Assembly (NCBI GenBank): GCA_051650105.1
Contig: JBOFIJ010000009.1
Location: 124,001-188,000, forward strand
Reading direction: 5' to 3'
DNA from: CAMWXW01 sp051650105
GTDB lineage: Bacteria > Desulfobacterota > Desulfovibrionia > Desulfovibrionales > Desulfovibrionaceae
DNA length: 64,000 nucleotides
The notes under the pieces are model-generated. The model ran no database searches, was not told the origin of the DNA, and saw only the letters and a program-made list of their open reading frames with translations. Numbering within the stretch: the first letter of the stretch is position 1; each line of letters begins with the position of its first letter. Shown one piece after another: positions 63,056 through 64,000 of this stretch. The translations under genes and the position numbers were made by a program.

Positions 63056-63628
63056 ATGAAAACATTATGCCTATTAATAGCATGTATTTGTCTTCCAACA
63101 GCAGCACAAGCCTTTAGCATTTCACATGCTGCAGTAACAATAACAGAATCCTTAAATAAGCAATTGGAACAAAAATTTTATGGTTCTAGTAAGGAATTTC
63201 CATTACTTGTTACAACTCCTGTAGATATTAATACACTCCTTTCTAGCACGCCACTAGGAAAACAATTTGCACAAGAAATGGCAACACAATTTGTACAAAA
63301 AGGCTATCTTTTACAAGAAGCTCGTTTAGCAAATAGCCTTATCTTTTCTGAAACAGAAGGAGAATTAATTCTTTCTCGTTCAGTTTCTTTAGTAAATCCA
63401 CAAATAACTATTGGATATCTTGTCGCTGGAACATATGCGTTTAGCATGAGCCACATTCGTTTCTCAATAGAAATAATAGATGCAAAGACATCCACTATTG
63501 TGGCCATGGCCTCAGTTTCTATTCCCATTACAGAGGATATGAAACCACTCTTACAAAAAACAAGAGTATCAAGTAATTCTGGCATCAGCAGTATTTCAAT
63601 ACCAAGTGTTTTCACAAAAATAGAATAG
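63056..63628 (+). CDS. FlgO-family exported protein, paralogue 2
   Basis: A 190-residue protein with a signal peptide (residues 1-19, ending AQA) and a FlgO-like domain: LLVTTPVDINTLLSSTPLGK, QFAQEMATQFVQKGYLLQEA, then TIGYLVAGTYAFSMSHIRFS and EIIDAKTSTIVAMASVSIP. The segment order matches the first FlgO-like protein, so the two are paralogues. AAGGG precedes the ATG. It closes the three-gene run. Confidence 0.78.
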   Translation: MKTLCLLIACICLPTAAQAFSISHAAVTITESLNKQLEQKFYGSSKEFPLLVTTPVDINTLLSSTPLGKQFAQEMATQFVQKGYLLQEARLANSLIFSETEGELILSRSVSLVNPQITIGYLVAGTYAFSMSHIRFSIEIIDAKTSTIVAMASVSIPITEDMKPLLQKTRVSSNSGISSISIPSVFTKIE

Positions 63629-64000
63629 TAGGAAGCATTTCTATTTTGTAACAATAGTAACACATCTTCAAATTACGTTGAGAAATACCCTCTTTCTATC
63701 CAAAGTATTAGCTTTAATTACAAAAAATGAAACAACCTATCACTGAATCGCGCATTACTTGACAAAGATATTTTTTTGAAACAGAGGAGAAGAATTAGGA
63801 AGAAGCAGTAGCAATAGATAAAACAAGACAAAGACATATGTTTTAGCAATCTAGTAGAACATATAATATTATATATTTCAACAATACTATATGAAAATCC
63901 CGACTAAAAATAAATTATATCACACGTTATTTTTTACACGTATCCCACCACATTCTTGATGTCAAAGACAAAAATAAAAAGACATTCTTTAAAAATATCT
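63629..64000. other. Right-hand spacer, no gene recognised
   Basis: About 370 AT-rich bases up to the window edge. It contains TTGACA at 63759-63764 followed by GAAACAGAGGAGAA at 63778-63791, resembling the sequence before the pseudouridine synthase gene at 20326-20364. No open frame of useful length with a ribosome site follows within the window. Confidence 0.35.

Noticed and set aside
1..64000. tRNA or rRNA genes, insertion sequences, integrases
   Set aside because: I looked for T-loop-like GTTCRANYC patterns, transposase motifs and terminal repeats in the spacers and saw none that hold up by eye; a covariance-model scan would be decisive.

Overview
The window is AT-rich, gene-dense Gram-negative DNA with no plasmid, rRNA or tRNA genes that I can find. 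The gene set points to Desulfovibrionales. It has a System I cytochrome c maturation operon whose CcmE carries a Cys (CPSKY) where most bacteria have His, and no CcmH. It also has a Tup-type tungstate importer, a kdsA-kdsC-lptC-lptA-lptB operon and LpxI in place of LpxH. Together with type III secretion (T3SS) genes, very low G+C and many decaying gene fragments, this suggests a host-restricted relative such as Lawsonia. That assignment is inference from content, not from a database match.

Layout. 0-4 kb: edge-truncated gmhA, then a MOSC protein and the tupABC-type importer. 4-9 kb: comEC, an orphan terminase-small-subunit-like gene, queA with a decayed partial copy of itself, and a frameshifted relic. 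9-13.5 kb: a large helical protein and an exported 887-residue TPR protein. 13.8-23 kb: moeA, a long spacer with at least two gene relics, a divergent EF-G paralogue, ftsQ, an RluB-type pseudouridine synthase, a split RdgC-like pair and a 51-residue repeat protein. 23-27 kb: the Kdo/LPS-transport operon. 26.8-30.8 kb: three consecutive genes for polar, low-complexity proteins without signal peptides. 30.8-39 kb: a Bax-inhibitor-type membrane protein, uppP, small envelope proteins, hslU, a glycosyltransferase, lpxI, and thiM followed by a near-perfect 124-bp copy of its own 3' end. 39.3-45.5 kb: the ccm operon, including an unlisted 44-residue ccmD, and a CBS/DUF21 membrane protein. 45.5-48 kb: gmhB, a heptosyltransferase and a RadC homologue that has lost its metal-binding motif. 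48.5-55.4 kb: rplM-rpsI, an HD protein, a DUF456 protein, ychF, a VWA-like exported protein and ruvAB. 55.5-60.5 kb: T3SS genes (needle, small partner, SctD, SctC, chaperone). 60.7-63.6 kb: an exported TPR protein and two FlgO-like proteins flanking a lipoprotein.

How the genes work together. Envelope building dominates: gmhA/gmhB and the heptosyltransferase (inner core), kdsA/kdsC (Kdo), lpxI (lipid A), lptABC (LPS transport), uppP (undecaprenyl-phosphate recycling) and ftsQ (division). Respiration is supported by cytochrome c maturation and by tungstate/molybdate cofactor genes (tup, MOSC, moeA). Host interaction is implied by the T3SS genes and, speculatively, by the polar protein cluster at 26.8-30.8 kb and its possible relative at 22.45 kb.

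The most distinctive features are three partial gene copies of different apparent age, two of them directly beside their intact parent; the unexplained polar protein family; and several conserved proteins that have lost key motifs.
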